Positions 45,880 through 54,643 of a stretch of DNA of 64,000 bases are shown here, piece by piece. This DNA comes from Corynebacterium jeikeium (lineage in GTDB: Bacteria; Actinomycetota; Actinomycetes; Mycobacteriales; Mycobacteriaceae). How positions within the stretch are numbered: the stretch's first letter is position 1; each line of letters begins with the position of its first letter. Under the pieces are notes generated by a model. The model was not told the origin of the DNA and did not search any database. It was given only the letters and a program-made list of their open reading frames with translations. Both the position numbers and the translations under genes were made by a program. The DNA is taken from positions 248,001 through 312,000 of the forward strand of contig NZ_CP063195.1 in NCBI RefSeq assembly GCF_028609885.1. The letters run 5' to 3'.

Positions 45880-47301
45880 GTTGCGTCCCTTAGTGTGGTG
45901 TAACGCTTGCTGATGGTGGATCCCGGAAAGTAGTGGGCGGCCACCGCCAGTTAGCCTTTCAACTCAACTACCACATCTCACCGAAAGGCCTATGACGATG
46001 ACCGCTGCACCGTATTCTATCGACCCGACAACCTATCTGGATGATTTGCTGGCCCAAGCGTCTCCGGATTTGATGCGCCAGATGCTGCAAGGGTTTATCA
46101 ACCAGATCCTCTCCGCCCAGGCTGACACCGTCTGCGGCGCCGAATACGGGGTTGTATCCACCGAGCGGGTCAACCACCGCAACGGGTATCGCCACCGCGA
46201 CCTTGACACCCGTGTCGGCACGATCGACGTGGCGGTGCCGAAACTGCGCCACGGCGCGTTCTTCCCAGACTGGCTGTTAGAGCGCCGCTCACGAGCAGAA
46301 CGAGCCTTATCGACTGTGATCGCCACGTGCTACCTTAAGGGGGTTTCCACCCGCAGGATGAATGATCTGGTGGCTACACTTGGGATTTCCAGCATGTCGA
46401 AATCGCAAGTCTCACGCATGTCAGAAGAACTCGACGACATGGTCGCAGACTTCAAAAACCGCCCACTAGACCCCGGCGGGTACGCCTTTTTATCGTGCGA
46501 TGCGCTCACGATCAAAGTCCGTGAAGGCGGCCGGGTGGTCAAATGCTCAGTGCTGCTTGCCACCGGAGTCAACGCCGACGGGTATCGCGAAATGCTCGGC
46601 ATGCACGTCGCCACCGCGGAATCCAACGCGTCGTGGAAAGGCTTCTTCCAGGACTTAAAAGCCCGCGGACTTACTGGGGTATTCCTTATCACCAGTGATG
46701 CCCACGAAGGCATCCAGCACGCCATTTCCGAAGTGCTGCCCAATGCGTCGTGGCAGCGGTGCCGCACCCATTTCGCGAAGAACCTCTACGAAAAGGTCCC
46801 GAAAACACAATGGCCGATGGTCTCTGCGATGTTCCAGACAATCTTCCAGCAACCTGACGCCACATCCACTTGGGCTCAAGCCCGCGAAGTTGTCGACCTA
46901 CTGGAGCCGAAATTCCCTCACGTCGCGGCGTATTTGGAGGAATCACTCGATGAAGTACTGGCGTTTACCGCAGTGCCGAAACCAGTCTGGACGAAGGTGT
47001 GGTCAAACAACCCCACAGAACGGTTAAACCGAGAGATCCGCCGGCGCACCGACGTCGTCGGCATTTTCCCAAACCGTGAATCCATCATCCGGCTTGTCGG
47101 TGCGGTCCTAGCCGAGCAACACGACGATTGGATCCAACAAAAACGCTACATGTCACTGACCGCACTCGAACACACCAAGCACCTCATGCACCACCCAGGA
47201 GAACATCGTGACGACCACCACCAGCTAACCGCCTAACCAAGCCCCGAACTTCATATCGAGCCGAAAGCACAAACGGCTACACCACTACACCGGACTTGAC
47301 C
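45880..47301 (+). mobile_element. IS256-family insertion sequence, copy 2 (1422 bp)
   Basis: The same 1422-bp element as copy 1 and in the same orientation, about 19.7 kb downstream. It is flanked by its own perfect 9-bp duplication GATCTGTGG (45871-45879 and 47302-47310), so it inserted independently. It sits between the converging nucleoside hydrolase and metE genes and disrupts no gene. Confidence 0.95.
45992..47236 (+). CDS. IS256-family (mutator-type) transposase, copy 2
   Basis: A 414-residue transposase with the same protein sequence as the copy at 26296: Asp170, Asp236, Glu343 and the CxxH motif at 257-260 are all present. The intact frame suggests both copies are recent and possibly active. 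Confidence 0.95.
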   Translation: MTMTAAPYSIDPTTYLDDLLAQASPDLMRQMLQGFINQILSAQADTVCGAEYGVVSTERVNHRNGYRHRDLDTRVGTIDVAVPKLRHGAFFPDWLLERRSRAERALSTVIATCYLKGVSTRRMNDLVATLGISSMSKSQVSRMSEELDDMVADFKNRPLDPGGYAFLSCDALTIKVREGGRVVKCSVLLATGVNADGYREMLGMHVATAESNASWKGFFQDLKARGLTGVFLITSDAHEGIQHAISEVLPNASWQRCRTHFAKNLYEKVPKTQWPMVSAMFQTIFQQPDATSTWAQAREVVDLLEPKFPHVAAYLEESLDEVLAFTAVPKPVWTKVWSNNPTERLNREIRRRTDVVGIFPNRESIIRLVGAVLAEQHDDWIQQKRYMSLTALEHTKHLMHHPGEHRDDHHQLTA

Positions 47302-47388
47302 GATCTGTGGCCATCCAGCAGCCAGCCGGATAAGCAACGGCTAGCTGACCAGCCGGAACGGCCAGGTAGATGAAGCGGCCAGCTAACC

Positions 47389-47404
47389 AGCGGGTGGTCT
47401 GCGG
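47389..47404 (+). repeat. 16-bp direct repeat, second copy
   Basis: Matches 45449-45464 exactly. The surrounding 47311-47417 is gene-free and holds several CCAGC/CCGG-type short repeats, with no clear terminator for metE. Confidence 0.6.
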
Positions 47405-47417
47405 GCGCTAGACGAAA

Positions 47418-49736
47418 CTAGACGCGCTCGCGGGCCTTCTTAGCGGCAGAAACCAGAACCTCCAGGGAGGCGGTGGTCTCTTCCCAGCCACGGGTCTTCA
47501 GGCCGCAGTCCGGGTTAACCCACAGCAGGGAGGGATCGACGGAATCCAGGGCGGCAGTCAGCAGGTCATCGACCTCCTGCTGCTTTGGAACACGCGGGGA
47601 GTGGATGTCCCACACGCCCGGGCCAACGCCCAGCTCGTAGCCCTCGTCCTTCAGCGCAGCCAGAACCTGCATGCCATTGCGGGCGGCCTCGATGGAGGTC
47701 ACGTCGGCGTCCAGGTTGGAGACCGTGTCGATCAGCTCGTTGAACTCGGAGTAGCACATGTGGGTGTGGATCTGCACCTTGTTCTCCGCGCCGGAGGTAG
47801 CCAGGCGGAAGGAGCCAACGGCCCACTTCAGGTAGTCCGGCTGCTGCTCCTTGCGCAGCGGCAGTAGCTCGCGGATGGCAGGCTCGTCCACCTGTACCAC
47901 GCGGGCGCCAGCGGCGATCAGGTCGTCGATCTCGTCGCGCAGAGCCAGCGCAACCTGGTCGGCGGTCTCGCCCAGCGGCTGATCGTCACGCACGAAGGAC
48001 CAAGCCAGCATGGTCACCGGGCCGGTCAGCATGCCCTTGACCGGCTTGTCGGTCAGGTCGGCTGCAACCTTGTACCAGTCGACAGTCATAGCGTGCGGGC
48101 GGGAAACGTCACCGAAGATGATCGGCGGGCGCACGCAGCGGGAGCCGTAGGACTGCACCCAAGCGTGCTCGGTGGACAGGTAGCCGTCCAGCTGCTCGGA
48201 GAAGTACTGCACCATGTCGTTGCGCTCCGGCTCGCCGTGCACCAGCACGTCCAGGCCCAGCTCTTCCTGGCGCTTGATAACGTCCGCGACCTCGTCCTTC
48301 ATGGCCTGGGTGTAGGCTGCGTCGTCGATCTCGCCCTTGCGGTGCTTCGCACGCGCTTGGCGGATCTCCGTGGTCTGCGGGAAGGAGCCGATGGTGGTGG
48401 TCGGCAGCGGCGGCAGGTTCAGCTCTGCCTTCTGCGCCTCGCGGCGGGCCTCGATGGAGTCGCGGCGACGGTCAGCGTCGGTCACGGAATCCTGGCGCTC
48501 GCGCACGGCGGCGTTGTGGGTCAGGGTGGAGTTCTTGCGATCCTCGATGGCCTCGCGAGTCTCGGCGAACAGCTGCTCGTCGGCCTCGGTCTGCTCGCCG
48601 CGCAGGGTGCGGGACAGGGCAGCGACCTCGCGGATCTTCTCGGAGCCGAAAGCCAGCCACTTCTGCACCTCGGGGTTCAGGTTCTGCTCGCGCTGCAGGG
48701 AGTAAGGCACGTGCAGCAGGGAGCAGCTCGTGGAGACGGCAACCGGGCCGCGCTCCTTGAGTCCCTGCAGGGTCTTCAGTGCTGCGTCCAGGTCGGTGCG
48801 CCAGACGTTGTGGCCATCCACAACACCTGCGGCCAGCAGTTCCTTGCCGGTCCAGGCGGGCAGCTCGGCGGCGGCAGCACCACCGGTGACCAGGTCCACG
48901 CCGAAGGCAGCCACACCGGAACCGCCCAGCAGCTCGATGGCAGCGTTGCCGTCGCCGAAGTAGGTCTGGATGAGGAGGTTGACGCCCTCATCGCCAGCAC
49001 CCGCAGCCTCAACCAGCTTCTCGTAGCCAGCGCGGGTGCGCTTCAGCAGATCCTCGTTGGCGGTCGCATCAGCGTAGGCGAAGTCGGTGACCAGGATCGG
49101 CTCGTCGAACTGTACCCACTTAACGCCGCGGTCCGCGATGCGCTTGAGCAGGCGGGAGTAGGCGTCAAAAATTTCCTCGAGGTGAGCAAAGGCATCAGAA
49201 CCATCGACGGTACGAGACAGCGCCAGGTACGTCAGCGGGCCAACCAGCACGGGGCGAACGGCCTCGCCTGCGCGGGTGACCTGGTCGCGGATGTCCTCGA
49301 GGAAGGCGGAATCGTCCAGCTCCACGCGGGAGTCCTTGGCCAGCTCCGGGACGATGTAGTGGTAGTTCGTGTCGAACCACTTCGTCATTGCGGATGCCGG
49401 CAGCTCCTTGGTGCCGCGGGCGGCGGCGAAGTAGCGGTCGATGAAGCGCGGCAGGCCGTCGTTGTCGTGGTCTGCGATATCGGCAACGCGCTCGGGCAGC
49501 AGGCCCAGCAGGGCGGTGGTGTCCAGCACTGCGTCGTAGAAGGAGCGGCCGGAGAACGCTGCGGAATCCAGACCCGCGGCCAGCAGCTCGTCGGTGTAGT
49601 CGTTGACCAGGCGAGTTGCGGTGGTAGCCAGGTTGCGGCCGGTGGAGTTATCGCGCCAGTAGCCCTCGAGAGCCTTCTTTAGCTCGCGGTCGGGTCCGAT
49701 GCGCGGTACCCCGGCGACGGTTGCGTTGAAAGTCAT
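47418..49736 (-). CDS. metE: Cobalamin-independent methionine synthase
   Basis: A 772-residue enzyme that moves a methyl group from 5-methyltetrahydropteroyl-triglutamate to homocysteine. It has the expected two barrels: the N-terminal half with the substrate region near WVQFDEPILVTDF, and the C-terminal catalytic half with TTTIGSFPQT, VHGEPERNDMVQYF (zinc His), VDEPAIRE and LLWVNPDCGLKTRGW (zinc Cys). The start at 49736 follows GGAAGACAGGAAAG and gives the usual MTFNATVAGVPRIG; an upstream in-frame extension to 49868 is leader. A McbR-like operator lies between its predicted -35 and -10. Confidence 0.97.
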   Translation of the reverse strand: MTFNATVAGVPRIGPDRELKKALEGYWRDNSTGRNLATTATRLVNDYTDELLAAGLDSAAFSGRSFYDAVLDTTALLGLLPERVADIADHDNDGLPRFIDRYFAAARGTKELPASAMTKWFDTNYHYIVPELAKDSRVELDDSAFLEDIRDQVTRAGEAVRPVLVGPLTYLALSRTVDGSDAFAHLEEIFDAYSRLLKRIADRGVKWVQFDEPILVTDFAYADATANEDLLKRTRAGYEKLVEAAGAGDEGVNLLIQTYFGDGNAAIELLGGSGVAAFGVDLVTGGAAAAELPAWTGKELLAAGVVDGHNVWRTDLDAALKTLQGLKERGPVAVSTSCSLLHVPYSLQREQNLNPEVQKWLAFGSEKIREVAALSRTLRGEQTEADEQLFAETREAIEDRKNSTLTHNAAVRERQDSVTDADRRRDSIEARREAQKAELNLPPLPTTTIGSFPQTTEIRQARAKHRKGEIDDAAYTQAMKDEVADVIKRQEELGLDVLVHGEPERNDMVQYFSEQLDGYLSTEHAWVQSYGSRCVRPPIIFGDVSRPHAMTVDWYKVAADLTDKPVKGMLTGPVTMLAWSFVRDDQPLGETADQVALALRDEIDDLIAAGARVVQVDEPAIRELLPLRKEQQPDYLKWAVGSFRLATSGAENKVQIHTHMCYSEFNELIDTVSNLDADVTSIEAARNGMQVLAALKDEGYELGVGPGVWDIHSPRVPKQQEVDDLLTAALDSVDPSLLWVNPDCGLKTRGWEETTASLEVLVSAAKKARERV

Positions 49737-49916
49737 TGTCTTTCCTGTCTTCCTTTTCCTATTGGCCCCGCCTGGCGGGGCTGTGTCTAGCTGTAAAGCT
49801 GTATGGAATTCTTGCCAGTGCGGTTCCCGCGCGGGTGCGCCTTTCCCGGGGCTCCAGAAGGCGCACACAAGTGGCGAGGCATTGCCTTTGCCGGTGCGTG
49901 GGTCGCTTGCTCAACT

Positions 49917-49945
49917 ATTTAAGAATAGACAGCTTGGTCTGTCAA
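49917..49945 (-). promoter_or_regulatory. metE promoter with McbR-like operator
   Basis: On the minus strand TTGACA (49940-49945) and TTAAAT (49917-49922) are spaced by 17 bases. Within the spacer, overlapping the -35, lies CAGAC-N6-GTCTA (49926-49941), one base from the McbR consensus TAGAC-N6-GTCTA. In C. glutamicum McbR represses methionine and sulfur genes through this box. The leader to the ATG is about 170 bases. Confidence 0.75.
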
Positions 49946-50099
49946 CTAGATCACTTAAATCGGGGTTCCATAACCCCCGCCCCCGCGCCCGAAAGTCCAC
50001 CGAATTGCCCTGCCGGAAGCCCTGCGATTTGTGCATCGGGTCCGCAGGCTGTAAGCATTTAACCAACATCAAAACCACTGGCCACGCGGGGTGATGCGC

Positions 50100-50134
50100 G
50101 GGTGGAACGTCGAGGTGACATAGACGTTGCACCC
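50100..50134 (+). other. Stem-loop in the leader of the ECF transporter operon
   Basis: GGGTGGAACGTC (50100-50111) pairs with GACGTTGCACCC (50123-50134) over 12 bp with one mismatch and an 11-base loop, about 50 bases before the S-component start. The stretch 49737-50183 is otherwise gene-free apart from the metE promoter. I checked it for a known vitamin riboswitch by eye and found no convincing match. Confidence 0.45.
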
Positions 50135-50183
50135 AGCCCGCGCCGGCCGGTATGAAAGCTAGCGAAAATTGAGGTTTCACCCC

Positions 50184-50990
50184 ATGCGCCCCCTGTCACA
50201 AAAAGCCACTTATGTACTGCTCGGTCTAGCCGCAATCATCATTGTTGCCACCTGGCTGACCCTCGTCATCTGGCAGCCCAGCGACTCCAACTACGAGTCC
50301 CTCGCAGACTCCAAGAGCTCCACCATCGCCCTGGTCGGCTTCGTCGTTCCCGCCATCCTCGCGCTGATCGCCGTGATCCCGCGCCTGCCCGTGCGCACCC
50401 TCGCGCTCCTGCCGGTCGCCCTGGCCATCAACGTGATCCTCGGCCACATCATCGGCAACATGGGCCTGCCGCTGCCGCTGTATTTGGATTCCATCGGCAC
50501 TGTGCTGGTCGGCGCCCTGGCTGGCCCGTGGGCGGGCCTGGTCACTGGCGTGCTGTCCGCCCTGGTGTGGGGCACGTTCAACCCGACGGTCGTGGGCTTC
50601 GCTGCGGCCTATGCCTTCGTCGGCGTCTGCGCTGGCCTGCTGGGCAAGTGGTGGGCCGGCGCGTATTGGAAGATCGCCCTGTCCGCGCTGGTTATCGGCT
50701 TCCTGACGGCCCTGCTCTCCGCCCCGATCGCCTCCTTCATTTTCGGCGGCACCGCAGGCACGGGCACGGGTCTGCTGGTCACGGCCTACCGCTCGCTGGG
50801 CTTTGAGCCGATGACGGCTGTTTTCCTGCAGTCCTGGACGTCCGACCCGATCGATAAGCTGATCGTGTTCACCATCATTTACCTGGTTATCCGCGCCCTG
50901 CCTCAGCGCACGCGCCGCACCTTCGCACCGGCGGGCAAGGATGGCAGCACTGCTGCCGACAACACCGCCGCAGCAGACAAGGCCGCATGA
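50184..50990 (+). CDS. ECF transporter substrate-binding S component
   Basis: A 268-residue membrane protein with an N-terminal extra helix (about 10-30), then the S-fold: ALAINVILGHIIGNMGLPLPLYLDSIGTVLVGALAGPWAGLVTGVLSALVWG. The LDSIGT and GPWAGLVTG motifs mark an actinobacterial S-component family whose vitamin or cofactor is not known to me. Six or more helices are predicted. It starts at ATG 50184 after GAGG; a TTG at 50169 is possible. The gene overlaps ecfT by 4 bases (ATGA). The tail is Ala-rich. Confidence 0.85.
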   Translation: MRPLSQKATYVLLGLAAIIIVATWLTLVIWQPSDSNYESLADSKSSTIALVGFVVPAILALIAVIPRLPVRTLALLPVALAINVILGHIIGNMGLPLPLYLDSIGTVLVGALAGPWAGLVTGVLSALVWGTFNPTVVGFAAAYAFVGVCAGLLGKWWAGAYWKIALSALVIGFLTALLSAPIASFIFGGTAGTGTGLLVTAYRSLGFEPMTAVFLQSWTSDPIDKLIVFTIIYLVIRALPQRTRRTFAPAGKDGSTAADNTAAADKAA

Positions 50991-51667
50991 ACCCACTGAC
51001 CTACCTCACCCTCGCCGCCAGCGGGGTGATTTTCGTCCTCGTCGCCGATAGTCTCGCCGTGAGCGCTATCGCGTGGGGTTTGTGCGCCCTAGTGGCTCTT
51101 TTCTTCGCGACGCCCCGTCGTCCCTTCCTAGCAGCCAACCTTTTAGGGCTACCGGCCTTTATCGGCTTCGGTTTGATGTACGCCCCCTTCGGCCAGGAGC
51201 CGGGCTGGTGGATCATCACCCGCGACGGCCTCCACATCGCGCTGTCCCTCGGTAGCCGCTTCCTGGCTGCCACCACTATCGGACTCACCATCGGCAGCTT
51301 CGTAAACCTTGATCAGCTGATGCGCACCGTCCAGCCCCGCTTGCCCGCCAAGCTGGTGTACGTCGTCGGCGCGACAGCCCGGCTGCTACCACTGGCCCGC
51401 GCCCGCTGGCTGACAATCCAACAGGTCCGCGCCTCCCGCGGCGTGGACGTTTCCACCTTGGGGGCGAAGTGCCGCATGATCTTGCCGCTGATTGTCGGCA
51501 TGGTGGACGATGCTGCCACTCGCGCCCGCCCGCTGCAGCGCACAGGCATCGGCGAGCCCGGTCCGCGTACCGTACTGCGCCCCGTCCCGGATACGGCCCT
51601 GGACTGGGGCGTCCGCCTACTGGCCATCGCTGCCCTGGTGGTGGGATGCTGGTGGGCAGTGCACTAG
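50987..51667 (+). CDS. ecfT: ECF transporter transmembrane T component
   Basis: A 226-residue EcfT-type coupling protein. Four to five helices (about 5-45, 50-70, 90-110, 200-220) surround a cytoplasmic part with the coupling sequences ARARWLTIQQVRASRGVDV and ARPLQRTGIGEPGPR; the A-R-G or similar coupling motif touches the ATPase grooves. The ATG overlaps the S-component stop. The next gene encodes a fused ATPase, so S, T and A-A form one transporter. Confidence 0.85.
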   Translation: MNPLTYLTLAASGVIFVLVADSLAVSAIAWGLCALVALFFATPRRPFLAANLLGLPAFIGFGLMYAPFGQEPGWWIITRDGLHIALSLGSRFLAATTIGLTIGSFVNLDQLMRTVQPRLPAKLVYVVGATARLLPLARARWLTIQQVRASRGVDVSTLGAKCRMILPLIVGMVDDAATRARPLQRTGIGEPGPRTVLRPVPDTALDWGVRLLAIAALVVGCWWAVH

Positions 51668-51714
51668 CTGGGCTGTGGGCACCAGCAAACGACCAGAAAG
51701 ATCCTGTGCGAACA

Positions 51715-52866
51715 ATGCCTTTGAATACCTTCATTTGGGGAGATAGTGGCGTCGGACTATCCGAACATGCCTGGGCGCACGCAGAAAAGACGGGCGCGGC
51801 GTGGGTTGGCAACGAGGCCAGCGCGCACATCTCCCTGCTGCGCAACACGGTCGCTGAAGAGCTCGCGTTCCCCATGGAGCAGCGCGGGGTGCCACGCGCC
51901 GAGATGCAGCAGCGCGTGGAGGCCGCCCTGCGCTTGTGGGGGTTGGAGGGCCAAGCCGAGCAGAATCCCGCCGCCCTATCCACCGGCCAGACCCGCCGCG
52001 TGGCCATCGCCGCAGCTCTGCTGGCTCGTCCCGACACGCTCGTGCTGGACTGCCCCCTCGATGGCCTGGACGCCGCCGCCGTCGACACCCTGCGCCGCAC
52101 CATCGCGGACTTTCCGGGGTCCGTCACCGTTTATGATCGTGCGGGTTCGCCCTTAAGTGATGACGCCCCCTCGCACCAGCGCCTTTTAGCTGATGGCACC
52201 CTGACCGATGCCCCCGCACCGAAACCTGCCGCCGAATCGGCGGCTCCGGATAACACCAAGCAGGGGAGCACGGGGACGGCCCTGCTGGCACGGGATGCGG
52301 TTTTCCGCCGGGGTGGCGTCGGCCCCATAAACCTGGAGGTCCCCACGGGGCGGGTAGTACACCTGGCCGGGCCGAACGGGTGCGGCAAGACGACCCTATT
52401 TTTGGGCGCGCTAGGGCTGCTGAAGTACCGGGGGACGCTGCGCGCGGAAGGACTGAAGGGCTGGGCGCCCACGCAGATGGATCAGGCAGTGACCTGCCGG
52501 ACCGTGGCAGAGGAATTGGCTGTGGGAGCAGGCGAGGAGCTGGCCGCAGCGGCAATTGACTTCGCCAGGTTGGGCAAATGGGCGGGTACGCATCCGTTGG
52601 ACGTGCCCGCGGCGAAGCGGCGGATCGTCCTAGTAGCGGCGGCTATGGTGCGTGGCGCGGACCTGGTGATGCTGGATGAGCCGACCGTGGGGCTAGACGC
52701 GCCGGGCTACAGCGAGCTGGCGGAACTGATGCACCGCTATGTGGACGGCGAGTATGCCCGGCTAATCGGGAGAGGCGGAGCGGGCGCGCCGACGGTGCTG
52801 TGGACCTGCCATGATGCGCGCTTCGCAGCGCAGGTCAGTGACCTGCGGATTGATATGGCTGGCTAG
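51715..52866 (+). CDS. ECF transporter ATPase, fused double nucleotide-binding domain with degenerate first half
   Basis: A protein of about 383 residues with two ABC domains in one chain. The first half lacks a working Walker A (GDSGVGLSEHAW, no Lys) and its Walker B reads LVLDCPLDGLD with Cys in place of the catalytic Glu, but it keeps a clear signature LSTGQTRRVAIAAAL. The second half has an intact Walker A (LAGPNGCGKTTLF) and Walker B (LVMLDEPTVGLD), but a weak signature (VPAAKRRIVLV). The two halves thus complement each other: one composite ATP site should work. Start at ATG 51715 or in-frame ATG 51646 inside ecfT. Confidence 0.82.
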   Translation: MPLNTFIWGDSGVGLSEHAWAHAEKTGAAWVGNEASAHISLLRNTVAEELAFPMEQRGVPRAEMQQRVEAALRLWGLEGQAEQNPAALSTGQTRRVAIAAALLARPDTLVLDCPLDGLDAAAVDTLRRTIADFPGSVTVYDRAGSPLSDDAPSHQRLLADGTLTDAPAPKPAAESAAPDNTKQGSTGTALLARDAVFRRGGVGPINLEVPTGRVVHLAGPNGCGKTTLFLGALGLLKYRGTLRAEGLKGWAPTQMDQAVTCRTVAEELAVGAGEELAAAAIDFARLGKWAGTHPLDVPAAKRRIVLVAAAMVRGADLVMLDEPTVGLDAPGYSELAELMHRYVDGEYARLIGRGGAGAPTVLWTCHDARFAAQVSDLRIDMAG

Positions 52867-53297
52867 TCCGTAATTTCGATCGAGTCGCCATTGCGCTCGA
52901 CCTTCTTGGCGGGGGTCATCGGATCGCGCGAAGGACCTTCCACTACGTCGCCCGTAGCGACGTCGAACTTGGACATGTGCTTCGGGCAGACCGCTACGGT
53001 GACGTCCCCGGACTTCTCAATCGAGTTGATGGTGCCGCCGGCGTGCGGGCAAGTGGTAGAAAACGCCTTGTACTCGTTCTCACCGGGGCGAGAGAGCACC
53101 CAGCCGTCTAGGATCGTCGCGCCGCCGACCTCCAAGTCCGCGGCATCGGCCTTCGCCACAACTTCCTCACTAGCGCAGGCAGCCAGCAGGGCGCCGGAGG
53201 CGGTGGCAGCAGTAGCTACTGCCACGCCGCGCAGAAAAGAGCGGCGGGAACAAGGCAGGGAGCTGTGACGCTGGAGGTTCGGCTGCATTTCACTCAT
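52863..53297 (-). CDS. Tat-exported Rieske [2Fe-2S] lipoprotein
   Basis: A 144-residue protein. SRRSFLRGVAVATAATASGA is a twin-arginine signal, and LAAC (Cys about 42) is a lipobox, so it is exported folded and lipid-anchored. The Rieske motif is C-P-H-A-G and C-P-K-H (AFSTTCPHAGG, then VAVCPKHMSKFD), binding a [2Fe-2S] cluster. It belongs to the small stand-alone Rieske group of unknown partner. Alternative starts at 53309 or 53324 only lengthen the N-terminus. Its stop overlaps the ABC gene stop by 4 bases. Confidence 0.88.
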   Translation of the reverse strand: MSEMQPNLQRHSSLPCSRRSFLRGVAVATAATASGALLAACASEEVVAKADAADLEVGGATILDGWVLSRPGENEYKAFSTTCPHAGGTINSIEKSGDVTVAVCPKHMSKFDVATGDVVEGPSRDPMTPAKKVERNGDSIEITD

Positions 53298-53391
53298 AAA
53301 ATAGATCATTCCATCAGGTCGCACGGGCTACAAGCCCGCGCGCGGCGGGGCTAGCAGCGTAAATATGTGGGCATAAGTAAGGTGAAAGACT

Positions 53392-54627
53392 ATGTACACT
53401 CCCGAGGCAATTGGCACTCCACTGACACCTTCCTCCCTAGAGGTTCTTCTGCTCGGCGCCAGCGAGCTGGGGCGGGAGCTCGCCATCGCTCTGCAACGCC
53501 TGGGCGTGGAGGTGCACGCTGCGGACCGCTACGCCGGCGCGCCCGCACACCTTGTGGCGAACAAGGCCCACGTGTTGGACATCCACGACGGCGATGCCAT
53601 CCGCCAGCTGGTTCGCGAGGTCGGCCCGCACTTCGTCGTCCCGGATTCCGAGACCATTCCCGCCGATGTACTCCAGGAGCTAGAGGCCGACGAAGTGGCC
53701 TCTGTTGTGCCGACAGCCCTGGCCAACCGTCTGACCATGAACCGCGAAGGCATCCGCACCTTCGCTCACGACAAGTTGGGCCTGCCGAACAGTGCTTTCC
53801 GTTTCGCCTCCACCGCCGACGAGCTCGCCCGCGCCGCCGAGGAAATCGGCTACCCGTGTGTGGTCAAGCCCGTCATGAGTAGCTCCGGCGCAGGCCAAAG
53901 CTACGTCGGGGGAGTAGACGAACTAGAAGCAGCCTGGAACGCGGCGCTGAAGCATTCCCGCACCAACGCCCAGCGGGTCATGGTCGAGCAGTACATCCCC
54001 TTTGACTATGAAGTCACCATCCTGGCCGTGCGCTCCATCGACCCCGCCACCGGTCGAGAGGCCACTTGGTTCTGCGAGCCCATCGGCCACCGCCAGGACC
54101 GCGGCGACTACGTGGAATCCTGGCAGCCCGCGCACATGTCCGAGGACGCGCTGGATACCGCTCGCAGCATCGCCGCCCGCATCGCCACCGCCTTGGGGGG
54201 CCGCGGAGTGTACGGCGTGGAGCTGTTCGTCAAGGGCGATGACGTCTACTTCTCCGAGGTCAGTCCCCGCCCGCACGATACCGGCATGGTTACCCTCGGC
54301 ACCCAGCGGTTCTCTGAATTCGATTTGCACGCACGTGCCATCCTTGGGATGCCGATCGATACCACGCTGATCTCCCCGGGGGCCTCCGCGGTTATCCGCT
54401 GCGAGGATAAACATGACGGCGATATCGAATACGTGGGCGTCAATAAGGCAATGGCAGTAGAAGAAGCCAACGTCTACCTATTCGGCAAGCCCCGGGCACT
54501 CACGCGGCGGCGAATGGGAGTGGCAGTAGCCACCGCCGAAGACATCAACCAGGCCCGGCAGCGCGCCGAAGAAGCCGCCGGGTACATCGAGGTGCGCCCG
54601 ACGGTTTTCGCAGAAGGCGGGCAGTAG
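53392..54627 (+). CDS. purT: Formate-dependent phosphoribosylglycinamide formyltransferase
   Basis: A 411-residue ATP-grasp enzyme that formylates GAR with formate and ATP, an alternative to folate-dependent Pur[25 protein letters not shown] is the N-terminal domain start, [17 protein letters not shown] the ATP-binding loop, and [27 protein letters not shown] the metal-binding core. Length fits the family. A GTGGGCATAAGTAAGG leader precedes the ATG. It lies 17 bases before trhO. Confidence 0.95.
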   Translation: MYTPEAIGTPLTPSSLEVLLLGASELGRELAIALQRLGVEVHAADRYAGAPAHLVANKAHVLDIHDGDAIRQLVREVGPHFVVPDSETIPADVLQELEADEVASVVPTALANRLTMNREGIRTFAHDKLGLPNSAFRFASTADELARAAEEIGYPCVVKPVMSSSGAGQSYVGGVDELEAAWNAALKHSRTNAQRVMVEQYIPFDYEVTILAVRSIDPATGREATWFCEPIGHRQDRGDYVESWQPAHMSEDALDTARSIAARIATALGGRGVYGVELFVKGDDVYFSEVSPRPHDTGMVTLGTQRFSEFDLHARAILGMPIDTTLISPGASAVIRCEDKHDGDIEYVGVNKAMAVEEANVYLFGKPRALTRRRMGVAVATAEDINQARQRAEEAAGYIEVRPTVFAEGGQ

Positions 54628-54643
54628 ACCTAAAATCCGAGGT

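Noticed and set aside
26184..47301. The two IS copies as ends of a composite transposon
   Set aside because: Each copy has its own, different 9-bp duplication (CTGGGCAAG and GATCTGTGG) on both of its sides. A composite transposition would leave one duplication at the outer ends only. The enclosed genes are also mostly core genes.
45880..47301. The IS256 element as the mover of the 124-bp elements
   Set aside because: Its terminal repeats (GTTGCGTCCC type) bear no likeness to the AATGTCGCTAG ends, and the 124-bp elements show no 9-bp flanking duplication.
48093..49682. A 529-codon plus-strand frame opposite metE
   Set aside because: Shadow frame of metE with no recognisable domain.
49946..50183. 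Cobalamin or SAM riboswitch before metE or the ECF genes
   Set aside because: I looked for the B12 box and SAM aptamer landmarks and found none convincing; metE control is better explained by the McbR-like site.
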